NCBI GenBank assembly: GCA_016868785.1
Contig: VGFS01000002.1
Span: 28,050-92,049, forward strand
DNA: 64,000 nucleotides
DNA from: Bacteroidota bacterium
GTDB taxonomy: Bacteria; Bacteroidota; Bacteroidia; NS11-12g; UBA955
Direction of reading: 5' to 3'
Each line of letters starts with the position of its first letter. Positions within the stretch are counted from its first letter, which is position 1. The notes under the pieces were generated by a model, which saw only the letters and a list, made by a program, of their open reading frames with translations, was not told where the DNA came from and made no database searches. This document shows positions 8,433 to 16,231 of this stretch, piece by piece. The position numbers and the translations under genes are program-made.

Positions 8433-10097
8433 ATGTCTACGTTGGCAATTGTAATTATAGTGTTGGCATTGGTGTTTGATTATATCAATGGCTTTCACGA
8501 TGCGGCAAACTCCATCGCTACGGTGGTGAGCACGAAGGTGCTTACGCCATTGCAGGCGGTTTTGTGGGCGGCATTGTTCAATTTTGTGGCCTTCTTTATC
8601 TTCAAGGATCATGCGGTAGCCAATACCATTTCTAAAACGGTTATTGACAACTACATTACATTACCGGTGATTTTGGCGGGATTGATTGCTGCAATTTTTT
8701 GGAATTTGTTGACCTGGTGGTATGGCATTCCGAGTTCTTCAAGTCACACGTTGATTGGTGGCTTTGCGGGAGCGGCATTGGCTCATGCGTTTTACACCAA
8801 GGGTTGGGTTCCATTTGGAGAGGTGGTAGAGTTCGACAAAATTTCCAAGACGGTTTACTTCATATTATTGGCGCCACTGATTGGAATGGCGATGTCAATT
8901 TTCATTACCCTGGTGACCATCAAGCGCAACATTTATGGTAAAATGGCCGTGATTTTGATTTCTGCCGCGGCTTTGGGACTGATGTTTAATTCTTTCCGAC
9001 ATTCAAAATTGGAAGAGAATTTGGCCAAGTTTTACAAAGTGGACAAGTACAAAAAGGAATTGGCCAAAAAACCGGAGGATGAAACGGTTAAAAAGAAGTT
9101 TGAAAAAGCCACGGCCAATTATGATGCAAGCAAGTCATTGCTGGCGGATTATGATGAAGGCGCTGATTACGTGGCCGCTGAGATTGGAAAAACCGTTTCT
9201 TTGGATTATTTGATTGAAGGCAAATTGAAGGATTTGGTGGCCAAAAAAATTAAGTTGGACGTGGCCAAAAAAGTGGCTTTCTACGATGAGTCTAAGAAGC
9301 CCATCGTTGAAGAGAAGGAAGCCATTTTGGATGCTTGCAAACCCTTCTTTAAAAACTATGCGGCAGTGGGTGCTGACTCTACGGCACATGGTGTTGCTTT
9401 GGTGTTGGGTGTAACGGCCATTGGCGATTACGACAAGTTTGTTAAGGGGTTCAAGGTCGATATCGAGAAAGACTTGGCAAAGGAATTGGATCGGGCAGAC
9501 AACCGTTTCTTGTTGATGTGCATTTATGCGGTCATCTTCATCTTTATCCTGAGCTACATTTACTGTGAGGTGGTTAAAACGCCTACGGCTAATCGCATGG
9601 CCAACATGTTCAAAAAGTTGCAATTGTTGTCGAGCGCTGCCTTTAGTGTAGGCCACGGTGGTAACGACGCACAGAAGGTGATGGGTATCATTGGTGCGGC
9701 TTTGATTGCTGGCGGACAGATATCTGACTTCAAGGAATTGCCGAGTTGGGTGCCTTTGGCTTGTTATGCTGCGATTGGTTTGGGCACATTGAGTGGTGGT
9801 TGGAAAATCATCAAAACGATGGGAACCAAAATCACCAAGGTTACGCCTTTGGAGGGAGTAGCGGCGGAAACTTCGGGTGCCATGACCTTGTTCATGACTG
9901 AGCAAATGGGTATTCCGGTGAGCACTACGCACACCATTACAGGTGCCATCATTGGTGTGGGAGCTACAAAAAGACTGAGTGCAGTTCGTTGGGGCGTTAC
10001 CCGCAACTTGTTGGTAGCTTGGGTAATTACCATTCCTGTAAGCGCTTTGGTTGCTGGGTTGAGTTACTTGATTTTGGGCTGGTGCGGTGTTAATTAA
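8433..10097 (+). CDS. pit: Inorganic phosphate transporter, Pit family, with a large soluble insert
   Basis: This 554-residue membrane symporter moves phosphate, usually as a metal-phosphate complex. Both inverted PiT signature halves are visible: FDYINGFHDAANSIATVVST at residues 15-34 and SVGHGGNDAQKVMGIIGAAL in the second half, each with GIPSSSSHT- or GIPVSTTHT-type motifs. Between the halves, at roughly residues 188-355, lies a lysine- and glutamate-rich non-membrane stretch (KVDKYKKELAKKPEDETVKK) that is longer than I expect for Pit. It is co-transcribed with the DUF47 regulator and closed by a strong terminator. Phosphate specificity is family-based. Confidence 0.93.
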   Translation: MSTLAIVIIVLALVFDYINGFHDAANSIATVVSTKVLTPLQAVLWAALFNFVAFFIFKDHAVANTISKTVIDNYITLPVILAGLIAAIFWNLLTWWYGIPSSSSHTLIGGFAGAALAHAFYTKGWVPFGEVVEFDKISKTVYFILLAPLIGMAMSIFITLVTIKRNIYGKMAVILISAAALGLMFNSFRHSKLEENLAKFYKVDKYKKELAKKPEDETVKKKFEKATANYDASKSLLADYDEGADYVAAEIGKTVSLDYLIEGKLKDLVAKKIKLDVAKKVAFYDESKKPIVEEKEAILDACKPFFKNYAAVGADSTAHGVALVLGVTAIGDYDKFVKGFKVDIEKDLAKELDRADNRFLLMCIYAVIFIFILSYIYCEVVKTPTANRMANMFKKLQLLSSAAFSVGHGGNDAQKVMGIIGAALIAGGQISDFKELPSWVPLACYAAIGLGTLSGGWKIIKTMGTKITKVTPLEGVAAETSGAMTLFMTEQMGIPVSTTHTITGAIIGVGATKRLSAVRWGVTRNLLVAWVITIPVSALVAGLSYLILGWCGVN

Positions 10098-10118
10098 TCA
10101 ACTGATATCATTGTAAGT

Positions 10119-10146
10119 GGCCCCCGGCGAAGCCGGGGGCCTTTTT
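10119..10146 (+). terminator. Terminator of the DUF47/Pit operon
   Basis: GGCCCCCGGC-GAA-GCCGGGGGCC, a perfect 10-bp stem followed by five T. Confidence 0.93.
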
Positions 10147-10296
10147 GTTTATGGTACTCGGCAGCAAAGGCAAACCACCGCTTCATGTTGGGTGCGGCAT
10201 ATTCTTTGGGCCCAAGATTTTCTCAAATCATTCAGGGGATTCGTTAAAAGTAAATTGCACTTGTAAATTCATTTGTAATCGCCTTGTGTGAATCAG

Positions 10297-10304
10297 TACC
10301 TTTG
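10297..10304 (+). promoter_or_regulatory. Predicted promoter of the acetyltransferase-galE operon
   Basis: TACCTTTG matches TAnnTTTG and ends 6 bases before ATG 10311. A TTG at 10273-10275 gives a 21-base spacer, so both promoter elements are present. It argues against the TTG start at 10284 in the track. Confidence 0.6.
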
Positions 10305-10310
10305 AATGAA

Positions 10311-10904
10311 ATGTCGACCGACAAAGAAATTCCGAAGCCTCAAATTCATCCTACTGCTGTGGTGGATGAGGGCGCTGTGATTGGTGCGGGCACCAAGATT
10401 TGGCATTTTTGTCATATATCTGGGAATGCCGTTTTGGGCGAAAATTGTCAGGTAGGGCAGAATGTCTTTATCGACAACGACGTGGTGGTGGGTAGTGGAG
10501 TAAAGATTCAAAACAACGTTTCATTGTACAAGGGCGTGATGGTGGGCGATCAGTGTTTTATTGGTCCGAGTGCCGTATTCACCAACGTGATCAATCCTCG
10601 TTCGGCGGTTGTCAGGAAAACCGAGTTTAAAGCCACTCTTTTGGAGCAGGGTGTGAGTATTGGCGCCAACGCCACCATTGTGTGTGGGGTAAAGTTGGGT
10701 GCATTTGCCTTTATTGGTGCGGGCGCGGTGGTTACGGAAGACGTGAAGCCCTATGCTTTGATGGTGGGTGTACCGGCCAAGCAGGTTGGTTGGATGAGTG
10801 AATATGGAGAAAAGTTGGCGTTTGATGCCCAGGGCCATGCGGTTTGTTTGGGATCTGGGGTTAAGTATGTATTGGAAAACGGTCAAGTGAAAGTAGTATC
10901 ATAA
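10311..10904 (+). CDS. Left-handed beta-helix N-acetyltransferase (WbpD/WlbB-like)
   Basis: This 197-residue protein begins MSTDKEIPKPQIHPTAVVDE and consists of hexapeptide repeats (VIGAGTKIW, AVLGENCQVGQNVFI, VVVGSGVKIQNNVSLYKGV). It matches the family that acetylates UDP-2-acetamido-3-amino-2,3-dideoxy-glucuronate for O-antigen or glycan building. The conserved IWHFCHI and NNVSLYKGV segments and the end GVPAKQVGWMSEYGEKL fit WbpD/WlbB well. The galE gene follows after 2 bases. The rest of the di-amino sugar pathway is not in the window, so the exact substrate is inferred from family only. Confidence 0.85.
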   Translation: MSTDKEIPKPQIHPTAVVDEGAVIGAGTKIWHFCHISGNAVLGENCQVGQNVFIDNDVVVGSGVKIQNNVSLYKGVMVGDQCFIGPSAVFTNVINPRSAVVRKTEFKATLLEQGVSIGANATIVCGVKLGAFAFIGAGAVVTEDVKPYALMVGVPAKQVGWMSEYGEKLAFDAQGHAVCLGSGVKYVLENGQVKVVS

Positions 10905-10906
10905 CC

Positions 10907-11941
10907 ATGGGAAAACGGAATATTTTGGTCACAGGGGGATTGGGATTCATTGGGTCTCACACTGTATTGTGTTTGGATGCGGCGGGGTACAATCCCATCA
11001 TCATCGATAATTTGCACAACTCACGCATCGAGGTTTTGGATGCTTTGACGTCGTTGTTGGGCTATCGTCCTACCTATGTTCAGGGCGATGTCAATGATAC
11101 TGAACTATTGCAGGGGTTGTTTGATGCGCATCGTCCGGAGGCGGTCATTCACTTCGCGGCGCACAAAGCGGTGGGTGAGAGCGTTGAAAACCCCTTGATG
11201 TATTATCATAACAACTTGGTTGGTTTGATTACTTTGTTGGATACCATGAAATTGAAGGGCTGTAGCAAAATGGTGTTCAGCAGCAGTTGCACGGTGTATG
11301 GCGAACCTGAATCAGTGCCCGTAAAGGAGAGTACTCCTACACGTCCGGCGGCAAGTCCTTACGGGGCTACCAAGCAAATGGCCGAGGTCATCCTCAAAGA
11401 CAATGCTTGGTGCGAGGTTCAGTGTCTTCGGTATTTTAATCCGGTGGGTGCGCATCCTACGGCAAAAATTGGTGAGTTGCCTTTGGGTGTTCCCAACAAT
11501 TTGATTCCATACCTGACCCAAACGGTGGCCGGAATTCGGGAGCGATTGACGGTTTATGGGGGTGATTATCCTACGGCGGATGGCACGTGTATTCGCGATT
11601 ATATCCATGTGATGGACTTGGCGGAAGCGCATGTGGCGGCCATCGACCGGTTGTTTTCCACTTCCAAGCAGTTAGATGTGTTACCTGGAGATCCCTCTGC
11701 TGGGGTATTTGAGGTGTTCAACATTGGTACGGGGGTTGGTTATTCTGTTCTGGAGGTGATTCAGGCCTTTGAGGCGGCCACGGGTAAAAAAGTGAATTAC
11801 ACGGTTGGCGATCGCAGGCCGGGTGATGTGGTGGCGGTTTGGGCCGATACCGACAAAGTAAACAATGTGTTGGGGTGGTCGGCAAAACGCGACCTTACCA
11901 CAATGATGAAAGACGCATGGCATTGGCAGGAAAACTGCTAG
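10907..11941 (+). CDS. galE: UDP-glucose 4-epimerase
   Basis: This 344-residue extended short-chain dehydrogenase interconverts UDP-glucose and UDP-galactose. It shows the NAD-binding [10 protein letters not shown] near the N-terminus, the SSSCTVYG segment with the catalytic threonine/serine, the YGATK catalytic Tyr-Lys pair, and [17 protein letters not shown] typical of GalE. Length is typical. It is coupled 2 bases behind the acetyltransferase gene. Its stop codon overlaps, on the opposite strand, the stop of the comM remnant. Together with the acetyltransferase it likely feeds surface-glycan synthesis. Confidence 0.95.
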   Translation: MGKRNILVTGGLGFIGSHTVLCLDAAGYNPIIIDNLHNSRIEVLDALTSLLGYRPTYVQGDVNDTELLQGLFDAHRPEAVIHFAAHKAVGESVENPLMYYHNNLVGLITLLDTMKLKGCSKMVFSSSCTVYGEPESVPVKESTPTRPAASPYGATKQMAEVILKDNAWCEVQCLRYFNPVGAHPTAKIGELPLGVPNNLIPYLTQTVAGIRERLTVYGGDYPTADGTCIRDYIHVMDLAEAHVAAIDRLFSTSKQLDVLPGDPSAGVFEVFNIGTGVGYSVLEVIQAFEAATGKKVNYTVGDRRPGDVVAVWADTDKVNNVLGWSAKRDLTTMMKDAWHWQENC

Positions 11942-12117
11942 GACGCGCCAAAATGTCGATCTAGGTTTCTGTATTGTATTGCTTCGGCGATGTGGTTTTT
12001 CTGTATTTGCTGTTCTCCTTCGAGGTCGGCAATGGTGCGGGCAATTTTCAGTAGTTTGTGATAGGCGCGCGCACTGAGGTTTAGTTTTTCCATGGCCAAA
12101 TTACTTGCGGATAACTT
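11938..12117 (-). pseudogene. 3' remnant of a ComM/YifB-family Mg-chelatase-like ATPase gene
   Basis: Minus-strand translation gives [20 protein letters not shown] followed by [20 protein letters not shown] and QYRNLDR, ending at a TAG at 11940. This is the well-known C-terminus of ComM/YifB (Mg chelatase-like AAA proteins, normally about 510 residues). Only about 55-60 codons remain, and a stop lies shortly upstream in frame, so the ATPase domain is gone. It overlaps the galE stop by two bases. The breakpoint appears near 12110-12120, after which unrelated sequence begins. It is too short for the ORF track and almost certainly non-functional. Confidence 0.75.
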
Positions 12118-12181
12118 CAGTACAACTGTATACGAACAAGGCGATGATTATTTTTCAATAGCAGCAGAACCCAAAAATTAA
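12105..12181 (+). pseudogene. Possible 3' shred of an unknown gene
   Basis: The plus-strand frame reads [20 protein letters not shown] then AEPKN and a TAA stop at 12179. It looks like a natural protein end, directly followed after 7 bases by the next start-like ATG. No start or upstream body exists because comM sequence abuts it. I do not recognise the parent gene. Confidence 0.3.
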
Positions 12182-12188
12182 GAACACC

Positions 12189-12314
12189 ATGTACATTATC
12201 AATAAGGAAACTAATAGGATTGAAAAGATAGAAACGGCATGGCGCAAGCTTCAACAGATACTACAATCCCCTCTACACCCGCTAATGCGGCTGCATATCC
12301 CTTCACTACCATAA
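12189..12314 (+). pseudogene. Truncated 5' end resembling an endonuclease-like (NucS/DUF91-type) gene
   Basis: A 41-codon frame begins MYIINKETNRIEKIETAWRK and ends LHIPSLP-stop. The first 14-15 residues resemble the opening of proteins that start MYxI(N/D)KExNRIxKIEE and continue into a PD-(D/E)XK/NucS-like nuclease. After IEKIE the similarity I recall stops and the remainder is not nuclease-like. I read it as a 5' shred left by a deletion. The parent assignment is from memory of the family and is tentative. The rest of 12182-12322 holds nothing else I can identify. Confidence 0.35.
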
Positions 12315-12322
12315 AAAAATTG

Positions 12323-12814
12323 TTATAAAATGGGCTGTCCTTTTTCTATTTTGATTCCGATGTCTACCACGCCATTTAATTTTTCATCCCGCATGTTTTG
12401 AGAGAGGGTCCAGGTGTAGGTTCCTGGGGCCATTTTTGTTTGAATATACACGGGTTTTAGGTAGGTGATGAGGTTCGACATGCCTTCTCCTAGCCAGCGA
12501 CCGGTTTGGTCGGCCAGTTCAATTTGCACTTGTTGTTTGGTGTTGGTATTGTTCCCTTGAATTTGGGAAATGAGCCAAATGTTGCTGTATGCGTAGGTTC
12601 CTTGAATACGCAAACTCAGGTACAGGTTGGTGTAGTGGGTTGAATCGTCGATGGTGAACGTAAATGTTTTTGAATCGCTCCATGACCAGGTTTTGTTGGG
12701 TATTTCTTGGAACTCTTCGGCCAGGGTATTTTTGGGCATGTCGCAGCTTGAGAACAAGGCGATGACGGTTGTGGTAAATGCCAGCAGGGTGTATTTAGGC
12801 AATGTGATTTTCAT
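12323..12814 (-). CDS. gldH: Gliding motility lipoprotein GldH
   Basis: This 163-residue lipoprotein has a signal peptide ending in the lipobox ALFSSC (about residue 24). The body, IPNKTWSWSDSKTFTFTIDD through LYLSLRIQGTYAYSNIWLI to DIGIKIEKGQPIL, matches GldH, a lipoprotein needed for gliding in Flavobacterium johnsoniae and widely kept in Bacteroidota. Its start lies inside the 3' end of lpxK (20-bp overlap), so it is translationally coupled to lipid A synthesis. Its presence, with the T9SS-tailed M43 protease, suggests type IX secretion and perhaps gliding, but no other gld gene is in the window. Confidence 0.85.
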   Translation of the reverse strand: MKITLPKYTLLAFTTTVIALFSSCDMPKNTLAEEFQEIPNKTWSWSDSKTFTFTIDDSTHYTNLYLSLRIQGTYAYSNIWLISQIQGNNTNTKQQVQIELADQTGRWLGEGMSNLITYLKPVYIQTKMAPGTYTWTLSQNMRDEKLNGVVDIGIKIEKGQPIL

Positions 12815-13901
12815 GAATGAATTGTTTTAGAAGCGTTTGAATCATGGTTTGGGTTTCAACGAGTGGGGTTACCGCTGATGAAACCACAAATATTGGGACA
12901 TTGTTGGGCCAAAGGTATTGCAGTTTTACCCAATCTTTTCGGGTGGTGACCACGGCTAAATTGGGGTGAGTTTTTTGAATTTTTAGAAATTCTGCGGTGA
13001 TTTTCATGACACTGTCTTGGTTGAATCGATGGTGATCGGGCAGGGCATGATGTTTCACCACTTGGTCGTTTTTGAGGTTATTGAGCACTCTTTGAGGGTT
13101 GGCGATCCCTGTAACCAAAAAGATGGGTTCTGTGCTGAGTGTTTTGGAGGTATCGAAAGGCGAGGTGGGCGGGGTGGTTTGGGTAGACAGGAAACCGATG
13201 TGTTGTTCCCAGGCCACATTTTTTTGGGTTGTGGGGCTGAGGGACATCCATGTTTTCATGGAACGAAGCAAGGATTCCTTGGTGTGTTGTAATTCTGTCG
13301 GATTCAGGGTGTTGGGGCAGTTGGAAATCAGCACGGCGTTGGCATTTCTTGCAGCCCATGGAAATTCGCGAAGCCTGCCTGCGGGCATGGGCCAATCGCG
13401 GGTGAACAGTTTATGGTAATCACAAACGAGGATGCTCAACGTGGGGTTGAGGCGCAAATGCTGAAATCCATCATCGAGGAGCACCATCGACAGGCTTGGC
13501 GATTCGCGGTGCATGGTTTGGATACCGGTTACTCGGTTTTCGCATACCGCCATGGTATTGGCTTGTGCCTGGATGGCTGTGGCAATTTCTAGGGGTTCAT
13601 CGCCAATTTCATCGGCGGTGGATTGGTTTGTTAACCACCGGAATCCGGTTGTTTTGCGGTTGTATCCGCGAGACAGGATGCCAATGTTTTTTGGGGACTG
13701 TCCCAACAGCAAGAGTTGGCTATGGAGCCACATCAGGGTGGGTGTTTTGCCAGATCCGCCAACGCTTAGGTTTCCAACGACGATGTTTGGTAGGGTTGCG
13801 GTTTGTCTAAGTCCTGCGAAATCATAGATCCACCGTTTGACTTGGGCAATGATGCCCCAAATCAATCCGAGTGGCGACAGTATGATTCCGAGTATTGACA
13901 T
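12795..13901 (-). CDS. lpxK: Tetraacyldisaccharide 4'-kinase
   Basis: LpxK phosphorylates the 4' position of the tetraacyldisaccharide lipid A precursor at the inner membrane. The 368-residue protein has the N-terminal membrane-associated region (PLGLIWGIIAQVKRWIYDF), the conserved VVGNLSVGGSGKTPTLMWL with the Walker A lysine, GILSRGYNRKTTGF, DEPLEIA and LDDGFQHLRL. Length is a little above the E. coli enzyme. Its ATG overlaps the stop of the beta-CASP gene (ATGA) and its 3' end overlaps gldH, giving a tight three-gene minus-strand operon. Confidence 0.94.
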   Translation of the reverse strand: MSILGIILSPLGLIWGIIAQVKRWIYDFAGLRQTATLPNIVVGNLSVGGSGKTPTLMWLHSQLLLLGQSPKNIGILSRGYNRKTTGFRWLTNQSTADEIGDEPLEIATAIQAQANTMAVCENRVTGIQTMHRESPSLSMVLLDDGFQHLRLNPTLSILVCDYHKLFTRDWPMPAGRLREFPWAARNANAVLISNCPNTLNPTELQHTKESLLRSMKTWMSLSPTTQKNVAWEQHIGFLSTQTTPPTSPFDTSKTLSTEPIFLVTGIANPQRVLNNLKNDQVVKHHALPDHHRFNQDSVMKITAEFLKIQKTHPNLAVVTTRKDWVKLQYLWPNNVPIFVVSSAVTPLVETQTMIQTLLKQFIHENHIA

Positions 13902-15322
13902 CAGATGAGGTCGAAGGTTTGTCCTTTTTCTGGCAGGTGAACGGTGGTATGATCAACGTCGTTTGCCAGGAGTTCCATTTGGGTGGCATCGCCGTGCACC
14001 AGAAACAATTGTTTGAGGGAACCTTCATTGGAGGCATGGAAATAGTTGAGCATTTGGGGATGGTCTGGGTGGGCACTAAACACATCGGTGCGCTTGATTT
14101 TTGCGTGCACTGGACGGGGTTTGCCGTTGATTTCCACGAAATCTTGGCCCGAGAGCAATCGATGTCCGAGTGTACCTTCCGCACAAAAACCAGCGATCAA
14201 AATGGTGTTTTCGGGGTAACCCACATTGTTTCTCACGTGCATTTGAATTCTACCGCCTTCTACCATGCCGGCGGCGCTAATGATGACGCAGGGGGTGTTC
14301 ATGACGCTGAGCATTTCGCTTTCTTTTTCGTCTTCGATGATTTGCAGCAGTGGGAAATCGAACAGGCTCCCGTGTTGTTGTTGAAACGCTTGGGCTTCTT
14401 CGTTCAGGAAGTCGATGTTGTGCTGATAAACCTTGGTACTTCTGATGGCCAGGGGGCTATCGGTGAAGATGGGTATTTCGGGCAAACGACCGGCGCGGTA
14501 CAATTGGTGAATGGTAAAAATGATGGCTTGGGTTCTGCCCACGCTGAAGGCGGGAATCACCAACTTTCCACCGCGGTTAACACAGGTATCAATGATTTCT
14601 TCCAGGAGTGAATCCTCGGCTTTTTGGGAGTCGGTGGCGTGTTTTCTGCCGCCGTAGGTACTTTCAGAGACCAGGTAGTTCAAGCCCGACATAGGTTTTG
14701 GATCTCGCACCAACTTAGAATTGGCGTTGCCCAAATCTCCGGTAAAGCCCACCACGGTTTTTTGTCCGTTGTGGTTCACGGTAAACCGCACACTGGCTGC
14801 GCCGAGAATGTGACCGGCCTCGTAGAGGCTGATGCTAAATTCTTCATTGAAGGCATATTCTACACCGTAGGGCAGACTCACCGATTGGTCTAGCATTTCG
14901 GTGATGTGTTTTTTGGTATACAGGGTTTGCACTTGGGGCTGTTTGCCTTTTTTAAACCGTTTGCCAGAATTTTTCCAAATGGCTTTTTGTTTGGCTGCGA
15001 GTTCCATGCGCTGGATATTCAAGCTATCATGGAGGAGGTAATCGCTGAGTTCCAAGGTAGGTTCTGTGCCGATGATGGTGCCCGAGAACCCTTGTCTTAT
15101 CAAGTTGGGTACGTTGCCTGAGTGGTCGATATGTGCATGGGTAAGTATCAACAGATCAATGGATTTTGGGTCGAACGGAAACGAGGCATTTCTTTCTTCG
15201 AATTCTTTTCTTTTTTCATAATCCAATCCACAATCAATCAAAACCCGTGTGCCACTCGGAAGTTCCAGTAAATGCATGCTGCCTGTGACTTGTCGAGCCG
15301 CTCCCCAAAAAGTAATTTTCAT
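13901..15322 (-). CDS. MBL-fold beta-CASP hydrolase (YSH1/CPSF73-like, probable RNase)
   Basis: This 473-residue protein carries the metallo-beta-lactamase metal motif LILTHAHIDHSGNVPNLI, a later GFTGDLGNAN, and the beta-CASP motifs (PAFSVGRTQAII, FTDSPLAIRSTKVY, ISAAGMVEGGRIQMHVRN). The C-terminal VHGDATQMELL histidine is present, so the full nuclease active site appears intact. Prokaryotic members of this class act as RNA endo- or exonucleases. It heads the operon with lpxK and gldH. The physiological RNA target cannot be inferred. The predicted mRNA start is almost at the ATG. Confidence 0.88.
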   Translation of the reverse strand: MKITFWGAARQVTGSMHLLELPSGTRVLIDCGLDYEKRKEFEERNASFPFDPKSIDLLILTHAHIDHSGNVPNLIRQGFSGTIIGTEPTLELSDYLLHDSLNIQRMELAAKQKAIWKNSGKRFKKGKQPQVQTLYTKKHITEMLDQSVSLPYGVEYAFNEEFSISLYEAGHILGAASVRFTVNHNGQKTVVGFTGDLGNANSKLVRDPKPMSGLNYLVSESTYGGRKHATDSQKAEDSLLEEIIDTCVNRGGKLVIPAFSVGRTQAIIFTIHQLYRAGRLPEIPIFTDSPLAIRSTKVYQHNIDFLNEEAQAFQQQHGSLFDFPLLQIIEDEKESEMLSVMNTPCVIISAAGMVEGGRIQMHVRNNVGYPENTILIAGFCAEGTLGHRLLSGQDFVEINGKPRPVHAKIKRTDVFSAHPDHPQMLNYFHASNEGSLKQLFLVHGDATQMELLANDVDHTTVHLPEKGQTFDLI

Positions 15323-15326
15323 CTCA

Positions 15327-15334
15327 CAAAATTA
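15327..15334 (-). promoter_or_regulatory. Predicted -7 box of the beta-CASP-lpxK-gldH operon
   Basis: Minus-strand TAATTTTG matches TAnnTTTG and ends 4 bases before the ATG at 15322, implying a leaderless transcript. Confidence 0.6.
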
Positions 15335-15487
15335 CGCTCAACCACGGGTTTTGATTGTGTTTGTTATCAACTGATTAATGATTTGTACAACGGTGTATTA
15401 ATGTTCGTTAGCTGGGGAACGACACAGTTTCAAGATTACGATTGGTTTAACAACAGGGAGATGGGTTTGCGATTGATTTCGTAGACC

Positions 15488-15495
15488 TATCTTTG
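15488..15495 (+). promoter_or_regulatory. Predicted promoter of rsmI
   Basis: TATCTTTG matches TAnnTTTG and ends 4 bases before the ATG at 15500; an upstream TTG lies 18 bases away. The predicted mRNA would be leaderless. Confidence 0.6.
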
Positions 15496-15499
15496 CTTT

Positions 15500-16204
15500 A
15501 TGACAGTGGGAAAATTGTATTTGGTACCGACGCCAATTGGGAATTTGGGCGACATGACCTACCGGGCGGTGGAGGTGTTGAATACGGTGAGTAAGATTTT
15601 GGCGGAGGACACAAGAACCACGCGGGTTTTGTTGAATCATTATCAGATTCAGACGCGGTTGGAGAGTTTTCACCAGCACAACGAGCACGGGAAGTTGGCA
15701 TCGGTAATTCAGGAGTTGGCATCGGGCGCTCAGATTGCGCAGGTGAGTGATGCGGGAACGCCGGGCATTTCTGATCCGGGGTTTTTGTTGGCGCGGGCTT
15801 GTGTGGATGCGGGCATTCCTTTTGAGGTTTTGCCGGGTGCTACGGCGTTTGTGCCGGCATTGGTGAAGAGTGGATTTGCCTTACACCAATTCCGATTCGA
15901 GGGGTTTTTGCCTCAGAAGAAGGGTCGACAGACCCGCATTTTGGCGTTGGCGGCGAATCCGGATACCACGGCATTTTACGAAAGTCCGCATAAAATTCTG
16001 AAGACGTTGGAGCAATTGAAGGAGGCGTGTGCACCCCAGCGCAGAATCAGTGTTTCGCGGGAGATATCGAAGAAGTTTGAGGAGACGGTGAATGGCAGCA
16101 TCGCGGAGGTGTTGTTGCACTTTCAAAAACATACACCCAAGGGAGAATTTGTGGTAGTGTTAGAAGGGTGCAATGACAAAAGCACAGCGGGTTATGACAA
16201 ATGA
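15500..16204 (+). CDS. rsmI: 16S rRNA (cytidine-1402-2'-O)-methyltransferase
   Basis: RsmI 2'-O-methylates C1402 in the decoding centre of 16S rRNA using SAM. The 234-residue tetrapyrrole-methylase-fold protein shows LYLVPTPIGNLGDMTYRAVE, the ILAEDTRTTRVLL segment, VSDAGTPGISDPGFLL, the loop LPGATAFVPALVKSG and the C-terminal KGEFVVVLEG. After this usual end come 13 extra residues (CNDKSTAGYDK) encoded by a short repeated stretch shared with the start of lnt. It is probably co-transcribed with lnt. Confidence 0.95.
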   Translation: MTVGKLYLVPTPIGNLGDMTYRAVEVLNTVSKILAEDTRTTRVLLNHYQIQTRLESFHQHNEHGKLASVIQELASGAQIAQVSDAGTPGISDPGFLLARACVDAGIPFEVLPGATAFVPALVKSGFALHQFRFEGFLPQKKGRQTRILALAANPDTTAFYESPHKILKTLEQLKEACAPQRRISVSREISKKFEETVNGSIAEVLLHFQKHTPKGEFVVVLEGCNDKSTAGYDK

Positions 16205-16231
16205 AAAATCAAAGCAGGGAACAATGACAAA
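16171..16231 (+). repeat. Three in-frame ATGACAAA repeats at the rsmI/lnt junction
   Basis: ATGACAAA occurs at 16173, 16194 and 16224, all in the lnt frame, with similar flanking AAAGCA(C)AG sequence. Each copy is a possible lnt start. The rsmI stop at 16202 lies between the second and third copies. Confidence 0.7.

Noticed and set aside
10147-10225. Minus-strand protein-like frame (APNMKRWFAFAAEYHKQK) between Pit and the acetyltransferase
   Set aside because: The frame runs through the Pit terminator, has no start, and I could not link it to a family; kept only as a possible remnant.
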